8,868 nucleotides of DNA from Candidatus Brocadiaceae bacterium (GTDB lineage Bacteria > Planctomycetota > Brocadiia > SM23-32): positions 1-8,868 of the forward strand of contig JAUWZH010000099.1 of NCBI GenBank assembly GCA_030615435.1. The letters run 5' to 3'. Positions 1 to 6,707 of the stretch are shown here, piece after piece (the first letter of the stretch is position 1; each line of letters starts with the position of its first letter). The notes beneath the pieces were generated by a model. It saw nothing but the letters and a program-made list of their open reading frames with translations. It searched no databases and had not been told where the DNA came from. The position numbers and the translations under genes are program-made.

Positions 1-2
1 CA

Positions 3-2159
3 GAACACAACGGGGCGCCGGCGCTCTTCGTGAATGGCAGGCCGGTTTTTCTGAATGCCGCGTTCCTCAAGGAGGCGCCGCGCAGCGGCTTCTCGCCGGC
101 GAACACCGGCCTGTGTAAAGTGCATGCCTCAAAGCCTGAGGTGGACGCGGACGGCACGGTTGACATAACCCGGGTAAGGGAGCAGGTGGAGGAGGCGCTC
201 GCCGGGGATGCAGACACGCTCGTGATCGTGCGCAGTTTCCCCCCCGCCCCGAAGTGGTGGCTGGAGCAGCATCCCGACGAGGAGATGCGCTTCGACCGGG
301 ACGTCTCCAGATACCGGGGCTACGAGAACTGTCGGGACGTATCGTGGGCATCCGATCTGTGGCTGAAGGCGGTCTGCGGCTGGTACGAGTCGTGGTGCCG
401 GCGATTGCACGAACTTTTTGACGGGCGGATCATCGGCCACCAGTTCGGCATGGGCAGCAACGGGGAGAACTGTCCCTTCGGCGCCCCCACTAACGAAGGG
501 CACTGGTTCTGCGCCGATTTCTCCCCCGCGATGGTGCGATATTTCCGCTCCTGGCTGCGGCGGAAATACGGCAGCGACGCGGCGCTCCGTGAGGCGTGGT
601 CGGACGAGGCGGTTGCCCTCGAGACGGCCCGGGTGCCCGACCGCATCGAGCGGCTGCGCACCGACTGGTTCACCTTCCGCTCGCCGAGGCGGGCGCAGGT
701 TGCCGACTACTACCAGGCCTTCGCCGAGCGGGTCGAGCAGGTCGTGATCGCCATCTGTGAGGCGATCAAGCGGGGCACCGACGGGGAGTGTATCGCCGGG
801 AGCCACCTCGGGGCGTTCCTGGACAACGGATTCCACGGTTACATTTACAGTCAGGCATGCATCAACATGATGAGGAGGGCCCTGGAGCATCCGGCCGTAG
901 ACATCTTCACCAGTCCGGCTTCCTACGAGAACCGCGACCCCGGAGGCGATGCGAACTCGATGATGCCCGCCGGCAGCCTCGCGCTGCACGGAAAGCTCAT
1001 CTTCCAGGATCAGGATACCCGCACATGCCTGGTGCCCGAAGGGTGGCCCGGGAGTCTGACGCTCGGCACAATTGCCGCCGACATGCGAGAGTCCATCGAG
1101 GTGCTCAAGCGAGATTTCTCCCACATGCTCATTCGGGGCTGCGGCATGTGGTGGCACGCACTGGTGCGTGGGGGTTACGATCACCCGGACATTGCTGCCT
1201 GCATCCAGAGGCTCTCGCGCATGGGCCGCAGGAGCCTGAGTTTCCCGCGCGGGACCGCCGAGGGGGTGGCGATGATCGTGGATGAGGAGAGCGTTTTCCA
1301 TCAGCAGTGCGCCAACCGCCTCTTCTACCCCATGCTCTATTACCAGCGGCAGCACTACTGGGGAAGGAGCGGCGTCGGGTGGAGCGTATTCCTCCACGAC
1401 GACCTCGCCTACCCTGCGATGCCGGACCACAAGGTGTATTATTTCCTCAATACCCTCTACCTCAGCGATGAGGAAATCGAGACCATCGAGCGGAAGGTAA
1501 AGCGGGATGGCGCCGTCGTCATCTGGACCTATGCCCCCAGCATCCAGTCGCCCGAGGGTTTTTCGCTTGAGCGGGTCGAACGCCTCACCGGTTTCCGTCT
1601 GAGGGCGGTGGACATCGAGGCGCTCCCCCGGATCAACCTCACGAACTTCGACCACCCCTACGTGCGATATCAGCGGCCGAGTTCCGCAGACCAGTATTCC
1701 TGCGGCAACCGGCAGCCGAGCTTCTTCGGCACGGGCCCCCTGGGCAGTGATGAGCGGGAACGAGCGCTCGGGCCGATCATCTACGTGGACGATCCCGAGG
1801 CGACCGTGCTGGGAGAACTGAACTGCCTGGGTGAGCCGGGCTTCTGTGTGAAGGAGATGGAGGGCTGGACCTCGGTCTTTTGCGCCGCCCCGATGCTCGA
1901 CCAGTACGTGCTGCGCAGCATCGCGCGCGCCGCCGGGTTGCACGTGTATTCGGAGGGCGACGATGTCGTGCTGCCGGGCAAGAGCTTCCTGATGATCCAC
2001 GCGAAGACGGGCGGCGAGAAGGTGATCCGCCTCCCGCAGCCCGCCGATGTCTGTGAGTGTTACGACGAGCGCGAGGTCGGACGGGGCATCACGGAGATAC
2101 GCGAGACCCTGCCCGCACACGGAACGGCGATATACTTTCTCAGGGGCCTGAGTCTGTGA
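3..2159 (+). CDS. GH42-like beta-galactosidase, 5'-partial
   Basis: Probable retaining glycosidase acting on galactosides or related sugars. The reading frame is open to the left edge: the bases before the GTG at 30 read EHNGAPALFVNGRP, a typical beginning of a mature GH domain, so that GTG is probably an internal Val and the true start lies outside the window. Numbering from that codon, residues 1-385 look like a TIM barrel. E146 in SNGEN is a candidate acid/base. FQDQDTRT (D327, D329) sits after HGK, where relatives usually carry an acidic catalytic residue, and GMWWHAL (372-378) is a typical strand-8 aromatic patch. Residues about 410-600 resemble the GH42 trimerisation (Rossmann-like) domain, with KVYYFLNTLYLS and VVIWTYAPS as hallmarks, and 620-709 a small C-terminal beta domain. 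Whether a signal peptide exists cannot be seen. It is the first gene of a plus-strand series, 60 bases before the next start. The family is fairly sure; substrate and catalytic pair are not. Confidence 0.75.
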   Translation, partial: EHNGAPALFVNGRPVFLNAAFLKEAPRSGFSPANTGLCKVHASKPEVDADGTVDITRVREQVEEALAGDADTLVIVRSFPPAPKWWLEQHPDEEMRFDRDVSRYRGYENCRDVSWASDLWLKAVCGWYESWCRRLHELFDGRIIGHQFGMGSNGENCPFGAPTNEGHWFCADFSPAMVRYFRSWLRRKYGSDAALREAWSDEAVALETARVPDRIERLRTDWFTFRSPRRAQVADYYQAFAERVEQVVIAICEAIKRGTDGECIAGSHLGAFLDNGFHGYIYSQACINMMRRALEHPAVDIFTSPASYENRDPGGDANSMMPAGSLALHGKLIFQDQDTRTCLVPEGWPGSLTLGTIAADMRESIEVLKRDFSHMLIRGCGMWWHALVRGGYDHPDIAACIQRLSRMGRRSLSFPRGTAEGVAMIVDEESVFHQQCANRLFYPMLYYQRQHYWGRSGVGWSVFLHDDLAYPAMPDHKVYYFLNTLYLSDEEIETIERKVKRDGAVVIWTYAPSIQSPEGFSLERVERLTGFRLRAVDIEALPRINLTNFDHPYVRYQRPSSADQYSCGNRQPSFFGTGPLGSDERERALGPIIYVDDPEATVLGELNCLGEPGFCVKEMEGWTSVFCAAPMLDQYVLRSIARAAGLHVYSEGDDVVLPGKSFLMIHAKTGGEKVIRLPQPADVCECYDEREVGRGITEIRETLPAHGTAIYFLRGLSL

Positions 2160-2206
2160 GGGCAGACCTCAATTGCACAAGAAATGGCCGGCCTCCATAG
2201 CCCAAC

Positions 2207-2211
2207 AGGAG
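2207..2211 (+). promoter_or_regulatory. Ribosome binding site deciding the start of the methyltransferase-like gene
   Basis: AGGAG lies 8 bases before the ATG at 2220. The upstream in-frame ATG at 2184 has no comparable purine run, and the 12 extra residues it would add (MAGLHSPTGDGL) do not look like the family N-terminus, which begins MTGRERV. The start at 2220 is therefore preferred. Confidence 0.8.
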
Positions 2212-2219
2212 ATGGTCTC

Positions 2220-3236
2220 ATGACGGGGCGAGAGCGCGTTCGGCGCCTGCTGCAACGAAAGGCAGTGGATCGAGTGCCCGTGATGGCCTCGCCCATTGGG
2301 GCGGCGGCCGAGATGCGGGCCATTGCCCAGCACAGAATCCATCAGGACCCGGAGGTGAATGCCTCGACCCTCCTCGGGGTCTGCCGCGAACTGGGCCTGG
2401 ACGAGGCCTACATCTCCTCAGACAATTGGATCATCCACGGAGCACTCGGCGGGGAGATTGACTTCCCGCAGGACGACGAGCCGATGGGCCGCCGGCCCGT
2501 GCTGGACGAGTGGGACAAACTGGAGGACCTCACCGTTCCCGACCCGCAGTCGGCGGGGCGGATGGCATTTATGCTGGCCGCGGCGCGGATGGCGGTTGAA
2601 CTGAACGATGGGGAGCTGTTCATCGAGGGCAACGTAGATTCGGGTCCCTTCCAGATGGCCGGCGTCCTGCGCGGCGCCGAGCAATTGATGCTCGACGTCA
2701 CGCTCGAACCGCAGCGGGTCCACCGGCTCCTGGAGTTCTGCACGGAGGTGGCGAAGAGCTACGGTGCGGCGATGGCGCGCATGGGTGTGGACGCGGTGCA
2801 GTTCGGCGATTCGACCGCTTCCCTGGTCAGTCTCGAGATGTATGAACAGTTCGTCAAGCCGTATCAGCCGCCGGTGATCGAGGCGATCCGGCAGGGGGGC
2901 GCGTACCCCTTCCTGCACGTCTGCGGCAGCACGGACCACCTCTCCAGTGTCCTGGCCGCCACCGGCGCGGCCTGCGTGGAGGTTGATGGACCGGCCGATT
3001 TGAGGGAGACGCTGGAAGCGTTCGCCGACCGGGCGGCCGCACGCGGCAACATCCCGACGATGCTTCTCAAGGACGGAACGGTCCGGCAGGTGGAGCGCAG
3101 AGCACGGGAGTGTCTCCGGGCGGCAGAAGGCCGCCGGCTCATCCTGAGTCCGGGCTGCGGGGTGCCGAGGGGGACGCCGCCGGAGAACATCCGCGCCCTC
3201 GTGAGGGTGGCATGTGAGCATCGAACGCCGCCGTGA
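2220..3236 (+). CDS. UroD-superfamily corrinoid methyltransferase-like protein (MtaA/MtbA/CmuA type)
   Basis: Predicted cytoplasmic 338-residue TIM-barrel protein of the uroporphyrinogen decarboxylase superfamily. It opens with MTGRERVRRLLQRKAVDRVPV, the usual start of methylcobalamin-dependent members. It carries H233-V-C235 (FLHVCG) and C313 (LSPGCG, then TPPENIRALV), the His-x-Cys...Cys zinc set that activates the thiol acceptor in methylcobalamin:coenzyme M methyltransferases. Length matches MtaA/MtbA. The RxPxWxMRQAG-like N-terminal motif of true heme-pathway UroD is absent, so heme synthesis is unlikely. The gene follows the GH42-like gene by 60 bases and precedes a PK alpha/beta-domain gene, probably as one transcript. 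The sequence shows the family and an intact zinc site. The methyl donor (O-methylated sugar, methanol, methylamine or other) and acceptor cannot be read from it. No separate corrinoid-binding protein is in the window. Confidence 0.8.
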   Translation: MTGRERVRRLLQRKAVDRVPVMASPIGAAAEMRAIAQHRIHQDPEVNASTLLGVCRELGLDEAYISSDNWIIHGALGGEIDFPQDDEPMGRRPVLDEWDKLEDLTVPDPQSAGRMAFMLAAARMAVELNDGELFIEGNVDSGPFQMAGVLRGAEQLMLDVTLEPQRVHRLLEFCTEVAKSYGAAMARMGVDAVQFGDSTASLVSLEMYEQFVKPYQPPVIEAIRQGGAYPFLHVCGSTDHLSSVLAATGAACVEVDGPADLRETLEAFADRAAARGNIPTMLLKDGTVRQVERRARECLRAAEGRRLILSPGCGVPRGTPPENIRALVRVACEHRTPP

Positions 3237-3420
3237 GGGACAGGTCATTGTTGATCGGTTCCCGTCGCGACGGCGCGTTTCTTGCCTCCGCGTTTGACAC
3301 TGCGGAAAGCAATGGTGAAGCCTCCGGCTGATGGCCGGACGCCAGGACTGCGCAGGGGCGGCTCGCGCCGGCCCGATGAGCGAGGTAAACGGACGATAGG
3401 CATGGAGAGGAGGGGAGAAG
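3237..3420 (+). other. Structured intergenic leader before the PK-domain gene
   Basis: This gap of 184 bases holds no convincing gene. It contains a 6-bp hairpin, TCCGGC (3323-3328) with GCCGGA (3334-3339) around a TGATG loop. A second hairpin pairs GGGC/GGC (3356-3362) with GCC/GCCC (3367-3374), with one bulged G and a TCGC loop. GGTGAAGCC precedes and GCCAGGA (3341-3347) follows the first hairpin, loosely recalling cobalamin-riboswitch boxes, but the match is incomplete. TTGACA at 3294-3299 could be a -35 element, but I see no good -10 at the right distance. A structured leader is plausible; riboswitch identity is unproven. Confidence 0.35.
3408..3413 (+). promoter_or_regulatory. Strong ribosome binding site of the PK-domain gene
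   Basis: A perfect AGGAGG lies inside a long purine run, 7 bases before the ATG at 3421. It fixes this start and suggests efficient translation. Confidence 0.85.
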
Positions 3421-3990
3421 ATGTTGAAGCGTGAGATGATACTGTTCGAGAGTTCCGGCCCGGAGTGGACCGAGCAGACGCTGAGAGCTGCACGGGACAG
3501 GGCACTGGAACTGGGAATCAAGACCGTGGTGTTGGCCACGAACACGGGCGAGACTGCGCTGAAAGCATTGGATGCCTTTGAGGGCGCCGGGCTCCGCATC
3601 GTGGCGGTTACGCTCCATGCGGGCATCTGGCAGAAGTACGTGCCGCCGGACCCGGACAAGGTCAAAGCCGCCGAGCAGCGCGGCGTGCGGTTCCTTACCG
3701 CCACACACGCCCTCATGGGCAATGTCGGGACGGCCATTTTCGAGCGGTTCGGCGGATTGCCTCCGTGCGAACTCATCTCCCGCACTTACTACACGTTCTC
3801 CCAGGGACTCAAAGTGGCGGTGGAGGTGGCCCTGATGGCTGCTGACGCCGGCTTGCTTGAGGGCGAGGGGGAGGTCATCGCCGTTGCCGGAACGGGCGTC
3901 GGCGCCGACACGGCCATCGTCCTCAGCCCCGCGTACACCACGAACTTCTTTGACCTGAAGATTCACGAGTTGATTGCGATGCCGCGATAA
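3421..3990 (+). CDS. Free-standing pyruvate kinase alpha/beta-domain protein
   Basis: Small cytoplasmic protein of 189 residues matching the stand-alone family related to the C-terminal alpha/beta domain of pyruvate kinase, known from archaea and diverse bacteria without an assigned reaction. It has no kinase barrel, so it is not a pyruvate kinase. Visible signatures are an early VVLATNTGETALKAL segment (about 36-50), THALMG (95-100), the conserved FSQGLKVAVEVALMAADAGL stretch (126-145), EVIAVAGTGVGADTAIVLSP (151-170) and the ending FFDLKIHELIAMPR. The glycine-rich GTGVGADTA turn resembles the site that binds a phosphorylated effector in pyruvate kinases, which would fit sensing or binding a phosphate-bearing ligand (inference). 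It sits 184 bases after the methyltransferase-like gene and may work with it. Family assignment is firm; function is unknown. Confidence 0.85.
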   Translation: MLKREMILFESSGPEWTEQTLRAARDRALELGIKTVVLATNTGETALKALDAFEGAGLRIVAVTLHAGIWQKYVPPDPDKVKAAEQRGVRFLTATHALMGNVGTAIFERFGGLPPCELISRTYYTFSQGLKVAVEVALMAADAGLLEGEGEVIAVAGTGVGADTAIVLSPAYTTNFFDLKIHELIAMPR

Positions 3991-4085
3991 GCATCCCTGA
4001 AGGAGCTTCGCGTGCTGTTGCGGGTGGGGCCGGTCCTCACTCGGGCCGAGAACGGCCGACTGTAAGGAGATAAGGAGGCAAATCC
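3991..4085 (+). other. Short intergenic region with a bulged hairpin
   Basis: The gap of 95 bases contains a 7-bp hairpin with one bulged G: TCGG/CCG (4041-4048) pairs with CGG/CCGA (4053-4059) around an AGAA loop. No T-run follows, so it is not a rho-independent terminator. It might slow transcription or protect the message between the two genes. Confidence 0.35.
4073..4078 (+). promoter_or_regulatory. Ribosome binding site supporting a GTG start at 4086
   Basis: AGGAGG lies 7 bases before the GTG at 4086. A second AAGGAGA precedes it at 4064-4070. This makes GTG, followed directly by a signal-peptide-like segment, the clear start. Confidence 0.85.
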
Positions 4086-4586
4086 GTGCGGCGTGTAAAT
4101 GTTTTGCTCTTGATCGTGCTTGGCTGCGTGATGTCGGCGGCGGTGAGTGTGCGTGCTTCCGCCGCATCGGACGCGAAACGCACGCGAACGATAACGCTGA
4201 CCGAGACGGCCGGCGTGGCGCGGACGAACTATCCGGTCGAGGTGACGGTGCGCTACGAATCGGGCGCCGTTGCGGGGCCGAATGCGCTCGGCCTTTTCCG
4301 GGTCACCGGAGGAGAAAAGATACCCGTTTCATTCCAGGTGATCTCGGTTCACGAGCCGAATGTGACGAACGCACCCAGTCCCGGGCCGCAGACGTTCGTG
4401 CGGATCGCATTTCTCGCAGATGTCCTGGCCAACGGGCGCGCCGTCTACGAGGTGACCGAGGCGGCGTCGGATGCCCCACCCGTCGGGAAAGGGCTTTCGG
4501 TCAGCGGGGAGGGGGAAGGGCGTTACGAGGAGCTCAAACGCTGGCAGCGCATCCTGTCCAGCCCGCTGATGATTGTGGCGGATTAG
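4086..4586 (+). CDS. Secreted PcRGLX/YetA-like N-terminal domain protein, probably a truncated exo-rhamnogalacturonan lyase (PL26-type)
   Basis: This 166-residue protein starts at GTG with a signal peptide: basic RR, hydrophobic core VLLLIVLGCVMSAAV, likely cleavage near ASA-AS around residue 26. Residues about 35-130 match the first (RIFT-barrel) domain of PcRGLX/YetA-like proteins: TITLTETAGVARTNYPVEV, then IPVSFQV, then VRIAFLADVLANGRAVYEV. Full family members run to several hundred more residues with the catalytic barrel, which is absent here. After GEGEG the sequence loses family character and stops at TAG (4584-4586). The frame stays open beyond that stop until TGA at 4686-4688, but no other frame recovers lyase sequence. 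It is therefore either a decayed N-terminal remnant or a genuine small exported protein. An intact RBS and signal peptide mean it may still be made. No lyase activity is expected. Confidence 0.6.
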   Translation: MRRVNVLLLIVLGCVMSAAVSVRASAASDAKRTRTITLTETAGVARTNYPVEVTVRYESGAVAGPNALGLFRVTGGEKIPVSFQVISVHEPNVTNAPSPGPQTFVRIAFLADVLANGRAVYEVTEAASDAPPVGKGLSVSGEGEGRYEELKRWQRILSSPLMIVAD

Positions 4587-4691
4587 GGCGTGAGCAGCCT
4601 CGTTCCTGTGCCCACAGGTGGCGTGTTCGGCGCGCTCTCAGGTGCGGATGCAATCAAGTCCGCAGTCCCCCCGGCAAAAGGGCGTTGAGCT
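4587..4691. other. Convergent intergenic gap
   Basis: The stretch lies between the 3' ends of the plus-strand lyase fragment and the minus-strand GHL10-like gene. It contains a weak 5-bp hairpin, CCTGT (4605-4609) with ACAGG (4614-4618), lacking a T-run on either side. No bidirectional terminator is evident. Confidence 0.4.
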
Positions 4692-6392
4692 CTACCCGCC
4701 CGTGCCGATCGGATAGCGTTCCGGGGTGGCGCCGCCGTAGCGGGTGAAGCGAAGTTTCGGCGGCAGGGGGAAGTCGTCCTCCGCCCAGCCGGCCAGTTCG
4801 TCCCTGTGTCCGAGTCGCAGCCAACGGTCGGCCATGAAGGCGAGGTGAATCCCCACCCCGTCCCAGGCGGAAATGCCGTCCGCGCCGTCGGCGTAGTCGC
4901 GCATCGCGCGGGTGAAATACTCGTTCATGCGCACGTGCACCGCCGTCCAGTGCTGGCGCCAGAGGCCGGCGAGCCACATCGGGTAGAGTTTGCAGTTCGT
5001 GCCTCGCACGAGCTGCGCGAAATACTTCACGTCCGCGTCCACAAAGCCCTGCGAGAGCCAGCGGTCGGGATAGTCGCACCAGGGGTAGGGGCAGAGCACG
5101 TCCACAAGACCTTCCTCCACCCACCGGGCAACGTCGAAGCTGAAGAAGCGGTTGGCCGATTCGCTGCCCAGGACGACCATGACGATCTTCATCCGCTTGT
5201 AGGCGCGCTGCTCTGAGACCTCGTCGAGCGTAACGCGCACCTTCTGCAGGAAGCCCGTGATGATCTCCGCGCGCCAGTCCAGGAGCCGCTCGTCGCGGTC
5301 GCTCAGAGTGCGGGGATCAACGCCGTATTTGTCCTCAAAACCTTCCATCGCCGCCGGCTCGAAGAGCACGAGCCCGGGGTCCCTGTTGAGGAAATAGCCG
5401 TAGCCGTCGGGCCCGTTCCTCACCGAGGCTCGGACGCGCTCCAGCATGTATTCGACCACCTGCGGCACCGCATAGCTCATCTGATGGGTATCGGTGCCGT
5501 CGCGGTCCTTGCAGTGCCATTCGGGATGCTCCCCGTAGAAGGTGAGGCGAGGGTCGGGCACGTGGCGATGACGGGACCAGAAGCTCGGGCGGTCGCAGAC
5601 GTAGAGTTCCGCGCCGATCTCGTGCGCCGCCGCAATTGCTGCCTTGATGCCGGGGGACTCACCGGGAGCGAACAGGTCGTCGGCGTCCTCGTTGCCCACG
5701 ATCCACCCGGCGACGTCGCGGTTGCGCAGGTGCTCGATCGTCCTGTCCCTCTGATCGGGCTTGTAAGAATCGCACTTGACGATGAGTCGCTTGTGGGAGG
5801 GGTCCTCCCGGTCTCGCCGCACGGCCTCCACCTCCGCCGGAGCCAGAGGGATCAGCTCAATCGCGCCGAGGTACACGGTGCCGCCCTGGTGGCGGATGGT
5901 GAGGGATTTCCCGCTGAGCTCTTCGTAGCGCCAGAAGCACGCTTCCAGTCCCGGCCACATCATGCGGTCGTGCGAAAGGGTCCTGAACGAGCCGGAGAAA
6001 TCTGCGTCGTCGCTGAGCTTCAACGCCGGCCCTTGCGACATCGAATAGACGCTGTCGTGGTCCGCCGGGAAGGACGGCTCCAGGTCCCCGTCCCCGCCCA
6101 TCAGCCAGACGTAGACTGCATACCAGCCTTCCGCCCCGAGGGGAATCGTGAGGTCCCCGGCAGGCGCCGCCCGGTCGGCGTGGAGCAGCTTTCCCGAGAA
6201 GCGTTCGGTCTGGTAATCCACGAGGGTCCATTTCCCGAAGGCGGGGGTATCGCCGAGAAGCTCCCGCGGCTCGCAGCGCGAGAAGTCGGAAACGATCACC
6301 ACCGGGCGGCCGTCATCGGTCCCCTCGATTGCCCTTCCCAGCGGCCTGTCGTACAGCGGAAACCCGTCCCATTTGCCATTGCTCTCACTCAT
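4692..6392 (-). CDS. GHL10-like TIM-barrel glycoside hydrolase family protein
   Basis: Probable cytoplasmic protein of 566 residues. The frame extends further upstream, but the start at 6392 (MSESNGKWDG) is chosen because GAGGAG lies 6 bases before it and the extra 35 residues look non-coding. Residues 25-185 form a beta-rich, carbohydrate-binding-like module (YAVYVWLMGG at 91-100, VYLGAIELIPL at 173-183). Residues about 200-530 look like a TIM barrel related to family-10-like glycosyl hydrolases (GHL10/DUF187): RLIVKCDSY, YVCDRP, GYGYFLNRDPG, LFEPAAMEGFEDKYGVDPR, DVLCPYPW and GISAWDG. E345 in LFEPA and the acidic D511 in AWDG are candidate functional acids, but the catalytic pair is uncertain. 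There is no signal peptide, so it probably acts on imported oligosaccharides. It follows the GH127-like gene in the same direction after a 315-base gap. The fold is reasonably sure; substrate is unknown. Confidence 0.65.
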   Translation of the reverse strand: MSESNGKWDGFPLYDRPLGRAIEGTDDGRPVVIVSDFSRCEPRELLGDTPAFGKWTLVDYQTERFSGKLLHADRAAPAGDLTIPLGAEGWYAVYVWLMGGDGDLEPSFPADHDSVYSMSQGPALKLSDDADFSGSFRTLSHDRMMWPGLEACFWRYEELSGKSLTIRHQGGTVYLGAIELIPLAPAEVEAVRRDREDPSHKRLIVKCDSYKPDQRDRTIEHLRNRDVAGWIVGNEDADDLFAPGESPGIKAAIAAAHEIGAELYVCDRPSFWSRHRHVPDPRLTFYGEHPEWHCKDRDGTDTHQMSYAVPQVVEYMLERVRASVRNGPDGYGYFLNRDPGLVLFEPAAMEGFEDKYGVDPRTLSDRDERLLDWRAEIITGFLQKVRVTLDEVSEQRAYKRMKIVMVVLGSESANRFFSFDVARWVEEGLVDVLCPYPWCDYPDRWLSQGFVDADVKYFAQLVRGTNCKLYPMWLAGLWRQHWTAVHVRMNEYFTRAMRDYADGADGISAWDGVGIHLAFMADRWLRLGHRDELAGWAEDDFPLPPKLRFTRYGGATPERYPIGTGG

Positions 6393-6398
6393 TTCGAT

Positions 6399-6404
6399 CT
6401 CCTC
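6399..6404 (-). promoter_or_regulatory. Ribosome binding site deciding the start of the GHL10-like gene
   Basis: On the minus strand GAGGAG ends 6 bases before the ATG at 6392. The longer in-frame ATG at 6497 lies inside the inverted repeat at 6496-6519 and has no such motif. Confidence 0.8.
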
Positions 6405-6495
6405 GCTTTTTTCTGCTCCGGCCGGCGGCTGAAGGGGCCACCGAGCAGACCTCGACGACCTCAAGACTGCGAATGCCGTGTCCGGATCCTTACCC

Positions 6496-6519
6496 ACAAT
6501 CTGATGATCCTCAGATTGT
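6496..6519. repeat. Perfect 9-bp inverted repeat
   Basis: ACAATCTGA (6496-6504) is the exact reverse complement of TCAGATTGT (6511-6519), with a TGATCC loop. It lies 104-127 bases upstream of the GHL10-like start codon on the minus strand. No T-run follows on either strand, which argues against a simple terminator. It could be an operator for a dimeric regulator, an RNA stem-loop, or the edge of an inserted segment. Confidence 0.7.
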
Positions 6520-6556
6520 CATAGAAAGGATTTCAACAGAGCATTAGAGGCTCATA

Positions 6557-6586
6557 GTACACTGCGTACACTTTATAATAGTACAG
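6557..6586. repeat. Clustered GTACAC/GTACAC/GTACAG motifs
   Basis: GTACAC at 6557-6562 and 6566-6571 are direct copies starting 9 bases apart. GTACAG at 6581-6586 is a third near-copy. ACACTG (6559-6564) and CAGTGT (6584-6589) are also reverse complements across the cluster. TATAAT (6574-6579) lies in the middle, and TTGACA reads on the minus strand at 6592-6587, but neither has a good partner element at 16-18 bases. An operator array overlapping a weak promoter is possible. Confidence 0.3.
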
Positions 6587-6707
6587 TGTCAATGCCCACG
6601 TAGTGTTTCTCGGATAGTCATATGATGCTGGAGATCCCAAATGACACGCCATCTTGGAGTCGAGCTATATCGCCCTACCAGTGGGAAGACATCGCCCCCA
6701 AAAGCCA

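Larger units (their letters stand above)
6393..6707 (-). other. Gap of 315 bases with palindrome and repeats, probable regulatory region
   Basis: There is no confidently coding gene between the GH127-like and GHL10-like genes. The gap holds the GHL10-like RBS, a perfect inverted repeat (6496-6519), a cluster of GTACA motifs (6557-6586) and a weak 39-codon ORF overlapping the GH127 stop. Base composition changes within it, from GC-rich on the left to more AT-rich on the right. It probably carries the promoter or processing signals of the GHL10-like gene, though no convincing paired -35/-10 was found. Confidence 0.5.

Noticed and set aside
129..2120. Antisense ORF of 663 residues opposite the GH42-like gene
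   Set aside because: It mirrors a well-supported gene in GC-rich DNA where stops are rare on the opposite strand. Its product is rich in His, Arg, Val and Gly without domain signatures and has no good RBS.
2220..3236. Heme-pathway uroporphyrinogen decarboxylase (hemE)
   Set aside because: The N-terminal RxPxWxMRQAG-like motif is missing and the H-x-C...C zinc set of methyltransferase relatives is present.
3294..3323. TTGACA in the leader as part of a sigma-70 promoter
   Set aside because: No acceptable -10 hexamer occurs 16-18 bases downstream.
2418..3785. Antisense ORF of 455 residues spanning the methyltransferase-like gene, the leader and part of the PK-domain gene
   Set aside because: It crosses two recognisable genes on the other strand and shows no protein-family character.
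3139..4167. Antisense ORF of 342 residues across the PK-domain gene
   Set aside because: A shadow of a conserved gene; the product is Arg/His/Pro-rich with no recognisable domain.
4605..4618. Hairpin in the convergent gap as a terminator
   Set aside because: The stem is only 5 bp and no T-run follows on either strand.
5484..6524. Plus-strand ORF of 346 residues opposite the GHL10-like gene
   Set aside because: The minus strand carries clear TIM-barrel motifs and a good RBS; this is its GC-driven shadow.
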